Below are positions 12,257 through 25,467 of a stretch of 64,000 nucleotides of DNA, in pieces. A model generated the notes under the pieces. It did not search any database and had not been told where the DNA came from. It saw nothing but the letters and a program-made list of their open reading frames with translations. Numbering within the stretch: the first letter of the stretch is position 1; every line of letters begins with the position of its first letter. The DNA is from Mytilinidion resinicola (taxonomy: Eukaryota; Ascomycota; Dothideomycetes; Mytilinidiales; Mytilinidiaceae), in contig NW_022985472.1 of the NCBI RefSeq assembly GCF_010093595.1, positions 1-64,000 of the forward strand, given 5' to 3'. Both the position numbers and the translations under genes were made by a program.

Positions 12257-12560
12257 AACAGATTGCAGCTCTACAGGCATGTCTAGGAGGGTCTCAGCGT
12301 CTACCAGGTATTGCTGTAGGCACTGCTAAGTTATTAAGCCGGCCGGAGAGCCGTAGGAATATTCTAGGGCCTGCAAGTATTAATATAAGAGGGAGGCTAA
12401 GGCGTATATAGATTATAAGGAGTAGGTGCAGGCGGCGATGCTAGGGGGCCAGGCTCGATGTAAAGGAGCTGTAATAAGGTAAGGTTTTAACAAGTTTAGC
12501 ATGCTGTTAGGCACGTAGGCACTTCTAGAATAGAATTCTATTCTATACTTATACTTAGAC

Positions 12561-12650
12561 TTAAACTATATAAGCTTATATATAAGCTCGTATATAAGCT
12601 TATATATAAGCTCGTGTATAAGCTTATACGTAAGGCTATAAAATATATAT
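12561..12650. repeat. Short tandem AAGCT-TATA repeats, RIP-mutated version of a repeat at 39.9 kb
   Basis: Units of about 13 bases (TATAAGCTCG / TATAAGCTTA) repeat and end in ACGTAAGGCTATA. The same order occurs at 39,930-39,985 as TGAGCTTGTACATGAGCTCG ending ACATAAGGCTATAC. Replacing TG with TA and CA with TA converts one into the other, so these look like mutated and unmutated members of one repeat family. Confidence 0.6.
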
Positions 12651-12805
12651 AGCTATACAGCCTTTCTATTCTATATAGCATTATATACAGCCTTGTATAT
12701 AGTATTATATATAGAAAGACGTTAGGGTAAAAGCCTAGAGGAAGCTCCGGGCTCTCCGAGCTTATTAGAAGGTGGTGAAGCGCCAAGATAGGGGGGTTAT
12801 ACCTG

Positions 12806-12861
12806 GAGCGAAAAAGGGGTGTACGTCGGGTTAAAAGGGGGTGTATAGTTAGTGGCCCCCT
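12806..12861 (-). repeat. Inverted repeat partner of 11633-11692
   Basis: Reads GCGAAAAAGGGGTGTACGTC then GGGTTAAAAGGGGGTGTATAG, the reverse complement of the copy at 11633-11692 apart from scattered transitions. Confidence 0.6.
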
Positions 12862-13089
12862 AGTTCTACTTTCTACTTAATAGGTATAGAGAGGCTTTAG
12901 TTATATAAGAAACTTTAAAACTTTAATATATTTTAAGTAACTAATCCTAGTTCGCTAGAAGCTAAGCTGGAATAAGCTTAGTACGGGCATTATAAAAGGA
13001 AAATGCACTCGGGATGCCCCTAACCTCGGCCTATCTCCTTACGTGCGGAAATTTCAAAAAAAAAAAAAAAATCAAGCAGTTAATTAAAA

Positions 13090-13215
13090 AGGCTGCATTG
13101 CTATTATAGAAGTTATAGTATAAAGAAAGAAGAAAGACGTAGGTGCAGCGCTTATATAATCCACGTGCCTGTCCGTGAATAACGCTTTATAAATAAAGGA
13201 AAAGGCTAAGACCTA
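13090..13215 (+). repeat. LTR-like direct repeat, shorter copy
   Basis: Carries the same start block (GCATTGCTATTATAGAAGTTA) and end block (TTTATAAATAAAGGAAAAGG) as 11128-11600, with the middle missing. Confidence 0.4.
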
Positions 13216-13261
13216 ACAGGAACTCTATAGAAACCGTTATAACTATATATACTAGCTTTAA

Positions 13262-13510
13262 TTAGTTATCTTTCTCCTTCTTAATATAGACTTTTATTTC
13301 CTTCTTAATAGGATATGCCCTTTGCGTTGGTATAAAGTTAGGGGGTTTAGGTAGAGGAGTTAAATCAATTATTTCGATGTTTTCTGGCCACTCCGCATCT
13401 GCAGCTTGGTTAGGTTTTGGTCGTAACTTTAACTTTTTCGTCCCCTTAGAATCTTAAGCATGTATAAAACGTGGCGGAGGCTGTATTTCTAGCTTTCGTC
13501 GACGTTAACA
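13262..13510 (-). pseudogene. Open coding-like stretch, unrecognised
   Basis: A minus-strand frame ends at TAA 13262-13264 and stays readable for about 80 codons with one stop. It is rich in Pro, Lys and Glu (for example ENIEIIDLTPLPKPP and KKEIKVYIKKEKDN) and looks like the C-terminal tail of a protein. It has noticeably fewer RIP changes than its surroundings. No domain is recognised. Confidence 0.3.
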
Positions 13511-14370
13511 GAGAACTATAGTAGTTATAGCAGTTTAGAACTTATAAATTCTTTCGACAGAACCTATTTTATAGAAGGGGATATATGTATTTAAAACTTG
13601 TTAGTATTAGGGTTCTTAGTAAGCAACAGCCTATATATCTTGCATAGGCTAATAAATTCAATTACTTTCCTAAACAGGCTTTTTCCCCGCCTTTGCCTTT
13701 ATATAGTTAGCTGTCTTCTTTATTAATCTCGCGCTATAGCTGTAAAAAAGGTACCTTAAGCGTATTATTATATAGCGGTGTAGTATTAGAAAGTTAACGC
13801 CTTAGGAAGCTTATTTTAGTGTGCATGCTAAGCGCTGTATCCTCTGTATTAGGAATACCGGCGATTAAATCTCCTTATATTTAGCTTTGTTAGAGTTAAT
13901 AATATTGATTTATTATTTGCGCGCTAATCTTAGTTAAAGACAGGGCGGCTGCCTAGGTAAAGCGCCGAGTCTAGGCTTACGTGCTTTTATACTATAATGC
14001 TATTTTTAGTGTATTTTACTAAACAAAGCCGAAAGAGAATAAAGCAGTAGGCGCTTATATATATAATTTTAGACAGCTATATTTACTGGCGTTTAAAACT
14101 AAATTAGTCTATAGTTAGGCCTAACCCTAGCTATTTAACTTTAAAGGCACCACGAAAGAGTGGCTTCTAAGCGCCTCTAGCAATAATATATAATCTGCAG
14201 TAAGCGGCACCTACTCTCTACTATATAACTAGGAGTATAATTGCTCTTCTAAAATAGATATCTTAATAGAGGGAAGGAAAAAAAGCATATTAAGCGGAGA
14301 TGTCTAGTAACTTCTAGTAATAGTCTATCTCTACAGTTTTTATTACTTTACTTACCTTCTATAGGAAGCA

Positions 14371-16340
14371 GTGGAAATACTGCAATCCTTATTCCTCTCT
14401 AATACTAATACAACGTCTTTAAAAACTTTAGAGCAGATTCTAAAAACAGCACTTACTAAAATTTGGCGATATCTTAACTTAAAAGATAAGAAGTTAATAA
14501 AGGAGAACGTACTGCAGAATAGTATATACGATATTGCAGCAAATTCACCCTTAGAACAGAACTAGACATTAGCGCAAATATTAGAGCAGATATTTCCAGG
14601 GTAGAATAAACTTTTTGCAGAGTAGACTTTTAAAACTATAACTCTGCAGATAGAATAGATATTAGAAGAATACTCTGCAAATTAGCCCTCTATAATCCAA
14701 GAATATATATCTACTAAACAGACTTTAGAAATATCCTTTAACTAGATTATAAACGCAAAGGAGTATATAACTATAGAATAAGTATCCGCTGCACTGGAAT
14801 AGACTATATTAAAGTAAGTATTCCCTGTAATAGAGTAAACGTCTACAGGATAACTACTAAGCGTGGAATTAGGAAAGGATAAAGAATTAGCGATTCCGGT
14901 TAACGATAGCAATAATAATAATAATACTTTAGTTGACGACAGCGACGCAGGATAACTGCTAAGCGCGGAATTGGGAAAGGATAAAGAATCAGCGATTCCG
15001 GTTGGCGATAGCGACGACGATAACGACACTTTAGTTGACGACAGCGACGATAACGATATAATTTACTTACCGGTACCTACGGCTACTTAGCCCTATACTT
15101 CGCCAGGAGAGTTTTCCGACTTCGAGTATTATATTAATATTGCTACCGCTGCCGGAAGTAACTATACCCTGCCGCCCTAAGGTTAGATATTTAAGAATAA
15201 AGAAGAAGTTGCCTATTATCTTAACCGTCTGTTGCTAAAGGCCGGTAGGGAGTACTAGCTTAATAATACTCTCGTTTTTGCCATCCTAAGTAAATTGCTA
15301 CCTAGTATAGCAAGCGTTCTAGAGCTTCTAGTAAATAAAGGAAGTATTCGAAATTTAATTAAACGCTAAGAGCTAGATAATATAAGCTTTCTCGTTCTAC
15401 TATACGCGTTCCACTATTACTAAAGTTTAGCCGTGGTTAATATTTATAAGCGAATTATTACTACTATTAGTAAAAAAGCCTCTAATAGGAGAATATAGGC
15501 ATAGTATTTAAAGAAAGCTATCGACCTAAATCTAGGCGGATTGTAAAAAAAAGAGTAGAAATAGCATTCTAAAGAGCTATACCCTTATAGCAGAAGGGAT
15601 ATAATAAATTGCGGGACGATAATATGCTATAACGCCGAAGCTCTTATTCTAGGTATACCCTTAAAAGACGTCCCTTTTAGGGATCTACGGTTATACTACC
15701 TTTAACTAATTATGCAGAGCTATAAGGATAATCCGCGGAGTATTGCCTTTCTTCGCCACTTAGGGTTTAACTCTAAGAAAAGGAAATAAGAAAAAGATAA
15801 GGGAACCTCCGGAGAAGTTCCCTGCTCGCGATACTTAAACGCTAGTCGACCGTAACCCCTAGAGATATTATTGCAACTATTACAAGAGCACTAAGAGAAT
15901 AAGATATTTATAAGCAAGATAAATGCTCGCATAGAGGAATTTAATTTTTCGTGTATTCCGGAGCTTTTTCTTAAGAAGCCAGCTAATCTCCCTAATAAAA
16001 AGTGCTTAAGAGTGCTTTAATACGCCTGCTAAATTAGATCTGCGGAAGTTTTTCGGACGCTAAAGCAAGTTCTAATAGACAATACCTTTCTTCCGGAACT
16101 CCCGTTTAATAAGCTTATAATAGTATTCCTTTAGCTTAACCTTATTTAGAAGATAGGTAAAGGTTACCTTAAACTTACTAGGAAAAGATAGGAGCTATAC
16201 TTTCTATATAATATATTCGAAAACTCTATAGTAATAGAGAGAGAAAAGAAAAAAGTAGAGAGAAAGGCTTATAGTAAATATAAAAACCTTAAAGGCGACT
16301 ATATAAGTTACTAAACAGCTAAACGCGTTATTAGGCAACG
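14371..16340 (+). pseudogene. Long RIP-decayed coding relic, unrecognised
   Basis: From an ATG at 14371 the plus strand reads as one protein for about 650 codons with some 40 stops, nearly all TAG or TAA where Gln or Trp would fit. Early residues are Leu/Thr-rich; a duplicated block (LLSVELGKDKELAIPV and LLSAELGKDKESAIPV) sits near 14860-15005, followed by an Asp/Ser-rich acidic stretch and then a helical-looking region to about 16340 (EFSDFEYYINIATAAGS, NLPNKKCLRVL). I recognise no domain. It could be the N-terminal part of the patatin-like relic that follows on the same strand, or an independent gene. Confidence 0.45.
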
Positions 16341-17639
16341 AATTTTTTAAGGAATGCGCGAGGCAATAACTAGACAGCTCCGGCAAATTACTAATAAGCA
16401 AAGATTAAGTATTAATAAAGAGATTAGCAGTAGCAAGTATTTTCTAAGTATAAATATACTTAACGGTAAGAAAATCGCTCGATTCTACTATAGATACACT
16501 AGAACCGATCTTTTTCTGCTGCTTCTTTTTCCTAGAGATTAAGTCTTGCCTTCTTAGCTAGACTTTTCTAAATCCTTTCCAGAATATAGCAAGAGCCTTA
16601 GCAAACTAATATAGGTAAAAGAGTGGGTAGTTAGCAAGGTTACTAAGACTTTACTAACAGTTATAGATTTAACGACTTTAATCTAGCTACTATATATTAG
16701 CTTAGGAAGGTTATAAGAAAACTGCGGCCCGAATTTAGAATACTTCCTAATTTCTTAATTTCTATTATATATAAGATCCTTAACTTTAGAACACCTTCTA
16801 TAAAATTATAAGTCTAGTCTCTTTACAATAATAATAAGGAGTATAAAAAACAAACTGCACGCTTCTTTAAACCAGCACGTTCTCTTATAGAACCTTAGCA
16901 AGAGCACGGCTAATAATTTGTGGTTTATTAGACGAATAAGACTTTAGTTCCGCCGAAAATCGCTTTTAATGCGTTGGTAAGGGAGCAGCAGATAGTTTTA
17001 GTATAGTAAATTACACTATACTTTTAGAAGAAGTAATAGAAGTTGGCTCGCCTTTAGAGTTATTATTTGCTATATAATAGTAGTGGTGTATATAGAAAGT
17101 TGGCTCTATTAAGCTTAAAATATAAGTTTACCTTAAGCAGTTGCTGGAAGTTGGATATTTACTTACGTGCCGAGATCGGTACCTAAAAGATCGAGGTTTA
17201 CCGCAGCAAATATAAGTGGGTTTAGAGTCTAAAGACATTTTTTGTGTAGTAATCCGAGTAATTTTCTAACCGCTAGTATAACCGCGTGTTTTATAAATAT
17301 AGTTTAGCGATATTAGATAATTTAACCAGTTTATAAGCCCTATATTTAAATTATTAATATAGCAGTAAGTACTCCGCGTTATACTCCCTCTTTATATAGT
17401 CTTTTTAAGGCAACTTAAAACGGAGGTAAACTTAGCGCCTTAAAAGTATACCCGTAAAGAAACGGTTAGTTGTAAGCTAAAAGTGCACCTACTCTACCTA
17501 TTATAATGCATTTCGTTTAGAGCTAATATGTTTAAGCGAGTGCACTTAATATAAAGTCTTATAGGCATAGCTATTAGCTTAGTATCTAGATTTGGAAACA
17601 CGAAACAGTTCTTTTCGAAACTTTAGCTTTCTAATATTT
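16341..17639. other. RIP-degraded DNA between two relics
   Basis: Some plus-strand frames remain readable (for example FKPARSLIEP near 16875 and IRRIRLQFRRKSLL-like residues near 16930, with stops) and may be exons of the flanking relics. No motif could be assigned. Confidence 0.35.
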
Positions 17640-20000
17640 AGTAAACCTTTTACCGGATCTAGATAAGTAACACCCTATTTTAGTTGTTCTTATTAGGGGC
17701 GTAGCAAAGACTAGAGCTCTTAAGGAACTTGCGCTAGATAGGAAATTATAAAATTTTAAGAGTAAAGAAGCCTATAGCGACTTACACCTCTATAGTAATA
17801 TCTTGTCCTTTAAAGCGAAGTCTCCTATATTTATTATAGATAGGGCTCTTCTATTCCGGGTTAAAGGCGAAAAGTCGCTAACGACTAAGACATGTTATAG
17901 CGTTACTACTCGGATACTGCCTTAATCGGTGGAGAAATCCACGGCGCATTTAGACGATTTAGCTAATTACATCTACGCCCGTTTCTTAGCACTATTTGCT
18001 AATATATTCTGTGTCTTCGCAGCCGACTGTAGAGTTATTAAGCCCTTAGTTTAATATCTAGCTACCTGGTTTCGAAGCAGCCAGTCGTTAACTATTCCGA
18101 GCTTTATCCCCCCACGACTTCTTATTATTATAGAAGCTGAAGTTGCTATAAGACGGTTAGAGATAATAATTAAAAGCAATATCTAAAGTTTAATAGAAGA
18201 ATAAATTACTACCAACTCTTTACTATAAGATTAGACTTTCGAAGTGCTAATTACTAATCCTTGGAGTAAGCGCTAAGGAAGGTTAAGAAAGCGTTTTATA
18301 ACCTTATTAAGACAATCTTAAAGGGAATAATTAGGTCTACGGATCCGATTTTCCGCTAGGTATTTAGCGGCTTTCTTTATAGGGGCTTGCAGCCACTTTA
18401 TAGAGGCTACTAATAAGCTATTTAACTTTATTAGCACTATAAAATCTTAGAACGCTGTATTACCTAATTTAGCTAAGCACCTGTCGAGATTTATAAATCT
18501 AGTTTAATTAACCTAAGACCTTACTAGCTTTGCTGCTCCTATAATTGCGTTAAGCTTTTTCCTTAATAATTATCCTCCGGATATACACGGTAGGCAGTAT
18601 ATCTAATTTCAACTTTAAGACTATTAACAGCAGATAGTGTTTAATCCTCGGCAGGTTTTCGAGAATTTGTATAAAAGTACTTGCTCTAAAGCTATACTCT
18701 CCTAGAATTATAGGAGCAAGATAATTAAGCCCGGCAATTTCCTCCAACTAATTAAGGATAATCTAGCTAAATACTTCCTAACTTATATATCTATAAGAGA
18801 CCTTAGCGCTGCAGATATCTATCGGGCGAATATTCGGACATTTAGAGTACTATAGAAAGTGGTATATACTAATTACACTTGCCTAGTATATCTATAGAAA
18901 ACACCTAACTTTATATTGCCTTATAGGCATTTCCTCTATAAAACTTATATAAGAATTTTCGGGGATAAAGGCCCGGACAACTACTAGGTTTATTATATGC
19001 TATCTTGTCTTCTCTATAGTATAGATTTAAATAACCTAAGCTTTAGAGTAAAGCTAGATATAGCTGGTGTTATAGTTCTTAGTATTAACGGCGGCGGTAT
19101 CTAAGGTAGGGGCCCTTTGCAGGCACTATAGCTGTTGCAGGACAGAATTTCTTTTCTAATATAAGAAAGCGTGGATGTTACGTACGGAGCCAGCTTAGGC
19201 AAGTTTCACCGGGATTAGAAGAGCATTTCTAACTATTTTAGGCTTACTTATTATCTTAGGTATATTCTTTAAGAGTTGGTCTATTAAAACTTCTACTAAG
19301 GTCTTTAAAAAATTAGCTAGAGAGACTTTTGCACCTCGGTCGTCCTACTATATTCCTTTTATCTCCTGGTTTTACAACCTCCTATTATACTATATTTAGG
19401 GTGTCTATCCTGCGTTAAATATTAAGCGTGTTCTAAAGGAAGTATTTAGTAAAGAAATAAGTATTTTAGAGACTTCCTATGCGTTAGCTTACAGGATTAA
19501 GATAGGCCTGCCAGTAATTACTTCCCGTGGAACCTTACCGTGCATATTTACAAACTACGTCGGCTTAGGCACCCGGCCCGAAGATTATAGTAAGTTTTTT
19601 ATAAAAGCCAGGTTAACTTAGTATCCTAAACTAAGCTAGGGTATTAAGTAATAAGACTAACTAACCGAAGGATTCCTCTCTAGGAGATATAAGATTTTCC
19701 TTTTGCTTTTTAAGACCTTTTGCTAACTTCTTAGAAGGGTAAGAGGGGCAACAGCAGCTCTATAGTGGAAAAGATGTCCATAGGCGCAATAAAAAATAGC
19801 TAACGTTTTATTTAGGTTCTTTACTCTATTCTAGATACCTGGCGTAGGACCTATTAAAAATAGCGGCCAATAGAAGAATAATCCTGTTAAGCTTACTTTT
19901 TAGGAGATACTTGTAATCTGGTTAACTATAAATAAGCCTAATTTCGTAATATTTTTTGGTATAGGATCGCCTAAGACTCGAAACAACACGGGATTTATTA
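17640..20000 (+). pseudogene. Relic of a large patatin-like phospholipase gene
   Basis: A plus-strand frame broken by TAA/TAG reads through a region typical of large fungal patatin-like proteins: AKTRALKELALDRKL near 17710, then FVFAADCR-like residues near 18015, and at 19072-19210 the patatin core. The oxyanion glycines appear as LSINGGGI followed by a stop and GRGPLQALQLLQDRIS, and the nucleophile elbow as DVTYGASLG (GxSxG, Ser codon near 19190). Patatin-like enzymes hydrolyse acyl groups from lipids through a Ser-Asp pair; large fungal members are thought to act in heterokaryon or defence responses. The Asp motif was not identified. The gene is inactive, with dozens of stops. The coding signal may extend to about 20,700. 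Confidence 0.65.
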
Positions 20001-23000
20001 GCTTAAAAAGGGCTTGGAGTTAGAGCTAGAACTTATTTCCTCGTCTATATTATATATTTATATAGTTACTTAGTGGAAAGAAGATCTAGCAAGAATTCTA
20101 TAACCGATATTAAGCAAACTTAAGATCTTAGCATTTTCGGTTCGATGTTAAGTTTAAAGGAGTTGAGCCAGCACTGGATAATATCTCTAAGATGGAAGAA
20201 ATTATAGCAAAGGTAAGAACACAGCTTAAAGACGCGCTAGAGATTAAGGCAGCAGCGCAGTGTCTTATAGCAACGCGGTTCTACTTTAAGCTGGAATTAA
20301 TACCTACTAAATCCGGTGATTACTACTAAGGTACCGGATATATCTACTATTGCTTGCCATGCAAGAGCGCGCTATTTAAGAGACTTCTGTAATAACTAAA
20401 AGATAGCTCTGCAAGATTTCTTTTAGACGGCCAACCTGTTACTAGTAAACCTAATTAGTTAATATTAGACTTAGGCGGTATATTTTAAAAAAGAGTTTAA
20501 TTTAAGACAAAAGCTGGGATAGAAATATCTCTAAAATAGGAAGGCTTTAAAGCACGCCAAATAAGCGGTTCCCTATTTTCAGTTAACGCACTTATTAATG
20601 CCTAAGGTTTAAATTTGCAGTTTAGCCGAGCGGACTATAAAAAGTGTAAAAGAGGGAAGGATTTCGATAAAGAACCCGAAAGAAAAAAGCGCAAAGGTAA
20701 ATAGCGTTCTTCTAACTAAATTTGCAAGTGTTACAGACCCTGCACGAAGTGCACGAGTTAACGCGTAAGGATGGTGATACTTAGCTAACGCAGCTACCCG
20801 TTGGGCAATAGAAGAGATAAGAGGATGTAGATATATACTTAGCAGCATAATAAACTACTTATAAAAGACGTAAGCGTGCTTTATAAAGCACGTGCACGTT
20901 AAGAGGACTTGTTATTAATATTATTGAAATTGAGGTTAAGAATATCGAGCGTAAGGCTCGACGCTTGCCTAGCTATCTACTCCTGTCCTTACGTGTCTAT
21001 TTTATAGCTTACTAAATAGCTCCTTTTATATGCTCGTGCATCTTGCTCTTTATAATACAGCTTAATAATATATAAAGCCCCTAATACTGCATATATAATC
21101 TATATATTTAAAAGTAATTATCCGTGCATATATAATATAAATAAGGCTAACCTCTTCTATACCTAAGCCTAAACGAAATAATCTAAAGTTATAAACAGTT
21201 AAACTACCTAAGTTAAAAAGCACCCCTATATATCGGACCGATACTCCTCGGTAAGTTTTTGCTAGGTTTGCTTAAACGTTAGCAGTGTATTCTTTAGGTC
21301 CTCTATATATTACTATATCTTCTGCTCTAATATAGTGCCGGCCCCCATCAGCTCTATATAATAGGCATGCTTTTACTAGAGTTATCTATTCTTATTCTAG
21401 AAGAACTTTAGTATCTGGTCCGCTGGGATATCGGTTTTAACTTGTTTAGAAGTTTTTAAAGGCGCAGGCATTGCAGATAGGAAGGTATAACTATTTTAAC
21501 CGACGGCGCCCAGTACTAGCGCTAATTTCTTATATCGAGGGTCTGGCCCTTTTAGACTTGCCCTACGAAAAGTCTTGGATAATTAGCTAATATAAGGTGT
21601 CTTCGGTTTAGCAGTGTAACTATTACTTGGATTAATACTAGCAGGCTGTATTATAGAGTTATAACCTTGTTTGCAAAGTAGGAAAGAATATTATAGGCAG
21701 TAAGAGATTATCTCCTATATAGACTTTTAAGTACTTATAAGAATTTACAACGTCGCTTTATAGACCCCTTTTGCTGCCGTTTTAGACTTATATATAAAGT
21801 GCTAAAGTGTTTTAAAAATTTTACAGAACTATTTCTTATATTATTATATAACCCCCTTATAAGCCAAGTACAGGTAATTATATTACAATTGTCCAACTCC
21901 AAATAATAATAATGCCTTCACCCGATTAGTAATATAATCTAATCTAGCCTGCGACCGAGAAAACTGGTTCTAGATAAATTTAGAAGCAGCAAGTATAACT
22001 GTATATAATGCCCTAAACACGCCTTAAATATTATGCTTAAATGCTCTAAATATAGATAAGTTAGCGCAAGAACAATAAAATAAAGAGCAGGCACCTTACC
22101 ACTTAAATTCGGTCTAATATAAACTTTCCGGTAGTCTGACAATATTGTCCCTTGCCCGCCTCTTCTTCTTCTTAAACTTCTCTAACTACTCCTTATACTC
22201 TTCTAACTATTAATTTATCTTACTTTGCAATAACTTATAAAGTCCCCGCACTCTAGATTTATTACTTGTGTTTAAAGTTAGGTATTAGCCCTCTCGGCTT
22301 GTTATAGTAAAAGATAGCTTAATTAAAGTAAAAGAGTTAGTTCTAGTTTTTTAGATAAGGGAGTATCCAGCGCCTCTATAATCCAAGGCCTGTCTATTAA
22401 CTTCCCGATATAGAATATAAGTGCGGCGCGGTGGGTGTTACGGATGTCGAGCTCCCGTAAAAAAAGACCGGGCCGTTGCGAGCAAGTCTTTCGACGCGGC
22501 TAGAGCGGAATACATAGGGATATTTTTACTGTTCCTTCTAGATCTATTAGGGATCGACGATATATTAAAGAACTGTGCAAGTGCGGTATAGTACCTATAT
22601 TGTATAAGAGTTATATAAGTATAGTAGCCGAGGCGTGGAATTATAGTAATCCGCGCAGTATAGTAATCCTACCCCTTAATATACTAATTATAAGGGTTAG
22701 GTCTAGTAATAGAAGTTCTTCCTAGATTAGCCTTCCTAGACTAGCCTTAATCGTGGCTATTTCTAATAGGGACTAAATTATGCTCCCTTATTACTAATAT
22801 CTCCGCAGTACCCTGCCAGCGTACGCGTAGCTTAAAGTATAATAGCGCTAGTATTCTTACCGCCAGACTTCCGTTATAGGCACGGATTTCTGTGGTTCTG
22901 CGCGGTATAGCAGATAAAGCCTAAACCAACTACAACTATACTATACTAAATATTGCTGCTTAGTTTAAGGGTTTACTTTCGTCGGTTAATTTTATTAGCC

Positions 23001-23110
23001 CTATGCACTTTCCAGTTATAGTTATTACCTTTACCAGCGGAGACTAAAATATATTCTCTACTTATCCTCCGCATATTACAGCTCTCTATAATCTGCACTT
23101 TAGATATTTT
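20001..23110. other. RIP-degraded DNA with weak coding traces
   Basis: On the plus strand a Lys-rich frame near 20640-20850 may be the tail of the patatin-like relic. On the minus strand 22260-21900 reads as a basic coiled segment (EEYKE then a stop then LEKFKKKKRRARDNIVRLPES). Neither is assignable. GTGTTACGGATGTCGAGCTC near 22436 resembles an LTR border but no partner was found. Confidence 0.35.
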
Positions 23111-23790
23111 ATAGAAATATAGCATTTTTATTGGATAATAACCCCGCTATTATTTCCCTTTTCCAAGCTCTAGATAAATTCGAGAAATAGGAACACGTAA
23201 AGGATATTAAGCGGGAAAATAGAGCTATACAAAAGCTTAAACGAGATAATAGAGCTCTAAAACGCGAGATTAGGTACTACAGGAAATTGTGGTATGCCAC
23301 AACTATTCTGCTGCGCATCGGACTTAACAACGTTCTCGCAATATAAGCGGCACTCGAAGAATTCATCGAAAAAGAAAGGCTTTCGGGTAAAGACTGGCTA
23401 AAATATTGGGAAATTTCCGCAGAGCCCCTATAAGAGCTTAAATATCAGCTTATAAGATAGCTATAGGATAACGGTAAGACGCTATTTAATAATTGTGCTA
23501 ACTCTCTTTAATATAGTTCTAATATTTATAGCTAAAATCCGTTATTTCTTAGACTTTACAGGGTCTATCGCCTAAATATAACTATTAACTTTATATCTGA
23601 AATCCCACGTCCACTGCTTATATGCCGCAATAAATTAATCAACGTTTTTAAGCGCACTGCAATCGAATTAGATAAAGTCGCATTCTATATTACTGTGTTA
23701 GTAATATACGTTAAGTTTACGTGGACCCTAGGGAATAATAAGCAAACGTCTATAAACTTTAAGCTTAGATAGACTTACTCCCTCTAAAGA
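23111..23790 (+). pseudogene. Coding relic with coiled-coil character, unrecognised
   Basis: The plus strand reads about 220 codons with roughly eight stops, including a charged helical stretch (KDIKRENRAIQKLKRDNRAL, near 23198-23258) and a later hydrophobic part (FYITVLVIYVKFTWTLG). The heptad-like charged stretch suggests a coiled coil. No family is recognised. Confidence 0.35.
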
Positions 23791-24726
23791 TCGGCGAAAG
23801 TCTCTCGGAGAGGATGAAGTTCATCCCGAATTTCGCGCTCGATGTTGTCGAGCTTTCCCCGATTCTCTCTAACCGCTGTATTAAGATTATTAATAGATTT
23901 CTTAATATCTTAGAGTATTATTATAATATCGGAGGGCTCTACTAAGGTAGCCCTACTACTATGCTAGGATAATAGCGTTGTATTTAGAAGCTGCTCGGAA
24001 GACGGTATTATATCTAGAAAGTCTATAGCGTCCTAGCCCGGTGTAATATAATTATATAGGTATATATCTACTAGCTGGGTAAATATATTAAACCCTGAAA
24101 ACTAAGTATAGGCGTTGTAATTTGCCATTTTTGCACGGAGGAGAAATTAATTTATAGAAGGAGTTCGCGCGGTATTTTATACTAAGTATATAATACTTAA
24201 GTATTACTTAAGTATTAACTTTAGAAGCTAGGAAGGTTTCCTGGAACACTAGTTAGACTTTAAAGCGCGCGGGAATAAGGCTGGCAGGTGCTATACTTAG
24301 CGCTCCCCTTACTATTAGCGGGTACTAAATAAGGCAGTAAGCCGATAGTTTATAAATTAGTAGCCAACTCTGTAAACATGCGGCGCAGGCGGTAAGACTT
24401 CCTAGCTAGTTGTTGGACTAATCCAGAGGCTAACGGGTATTATCTAATAAATGCCCCTAGGCTCAGATAACTAGCGCAAAATATGCGCGGCAGGATCTTT
24501 TTACTAGCTAGCCCTTATTTAAACGAACGGCTTCTTCTCTAAGAAATATTGTTAATAGCTTAACTAGACTCTGTTTATAATACTACGCAAGCATACAGTT
24601 ACTTTCTTAAGAAAGCTCGCAGAATAAATAGTTAGAGCAAAACTACGCCTTTAGATATTCTAGTAAGTACGGGACCTGTACCTTTAGTTTATTTACCTAA
24701 CCTATATAGGGGAATTCCGCTAATAT

Positions 24727-25322
24727 ATAGCAAAATGTCGAACTAATAAATCAACTTATCGCCGCTATTTTGAACTTAATCTAAGAAACTAGGCGGATAG
24801 CTTAATCCCTTAAATAAGGTTTCTTAAAGGCCCTCGACTCTATTACCGCCGAACTTTCCGCTTTATATATAAAGTATACTAAATGCTATAGAGTATATAT
24901 TACTAAGTGTTATAAATATAATAAAACGCGCCAAGGCCATGCCTAAACCTGCGCTGCTCTCGAAAAAATAAAACAGGACCTTAGTTAGGCGAACAAGTTA
25001 CAGTAAGCTATATATACAAATATTAAGCTGCTAAAAGGGCAGCTAGATTAGTAGATTAAGCACTTTAACTCGATTAAATAATAAGAACAACTTTTGCTAG
25101 CAGGGATTAAGATGTTAGAAGAATAAAATCAAGAATTAAAGAAAATAATCCAGCACGTATATAGCCTGAACAATATAGATAATTGGAAGGAATTAGAAGT
25201 ATTAGCTGTAGGGGATTCGATGCTTGAACCTAAAGTTAACCTTAAAAAATAGAAGGAAGAAACGGGTGCTGGCATAGCATCTTATAGTCGCGGAAAGGGA
25301 AAGAGACAGAGAAAGTCCTAAA
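24727..25322 (+). pseudogene. Coding relic with basic/coiled-coil protein, unrecognised
   Basis: A single plus-strand frame can be followed for about 195 codons with around twelve TAG/TAA codons and ends in a basic tail (YSRGKGKRQRKS) before TAA near 25319. The middle is Leu/Lys/Gln-rich (for example LEKIKQDLS and NQELKKIIQHVYSL), like a gag or nucleic-acid-binding protein with a coiled coil. A T-run follows directly. Identity unknown. Confidence 0.4.
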
Positions 25323-25362
25323 TACCTACCTTGCTGTCTCTTTTTTTAATATACTATCTTAT

Positions 25363-25467
25363 CTATTTATCGCGTTACTTAGTAGATCTTTGCTCGTCTA
25401 TTTATCGCGTTGCTTAGTAGATCTTTACTTGTCTGTTTATCGCGTTGCTTAGTAGATCTTTACTTGT
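25363..25467. repeat. Three tandem copies of a 35-bp repeat
   Basis: Three near-identical copies of CTATTTATCGCGTTGCTTAG followed by TAGATCTTTACTTGT, immediately after the preceding coding relic. The copies differ by a few transitions only. Confidence 0.85.

Larger units (their letters stand above)
12257..13261. other. Repeat-rich noncoding DNA
   Basis: Holds short tandem AAGCTTATATATAAGCTCGT-like repeats at 12561-12650, the inverted partner repeat at 12806-12861, a run of 16 A at 13056-13071 that could be the poly-A end of a retroposon, and the shorter LTR-like copy at 13090-13215. No gene is visible. Confidence 0.5.

Noticed and set aside
13056..13071. Poly-A run as proof of a LINE 3' end
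   Set aside because: No reverse-transcriptase or target-site duplication was seen nearby; kept only as a possibility.
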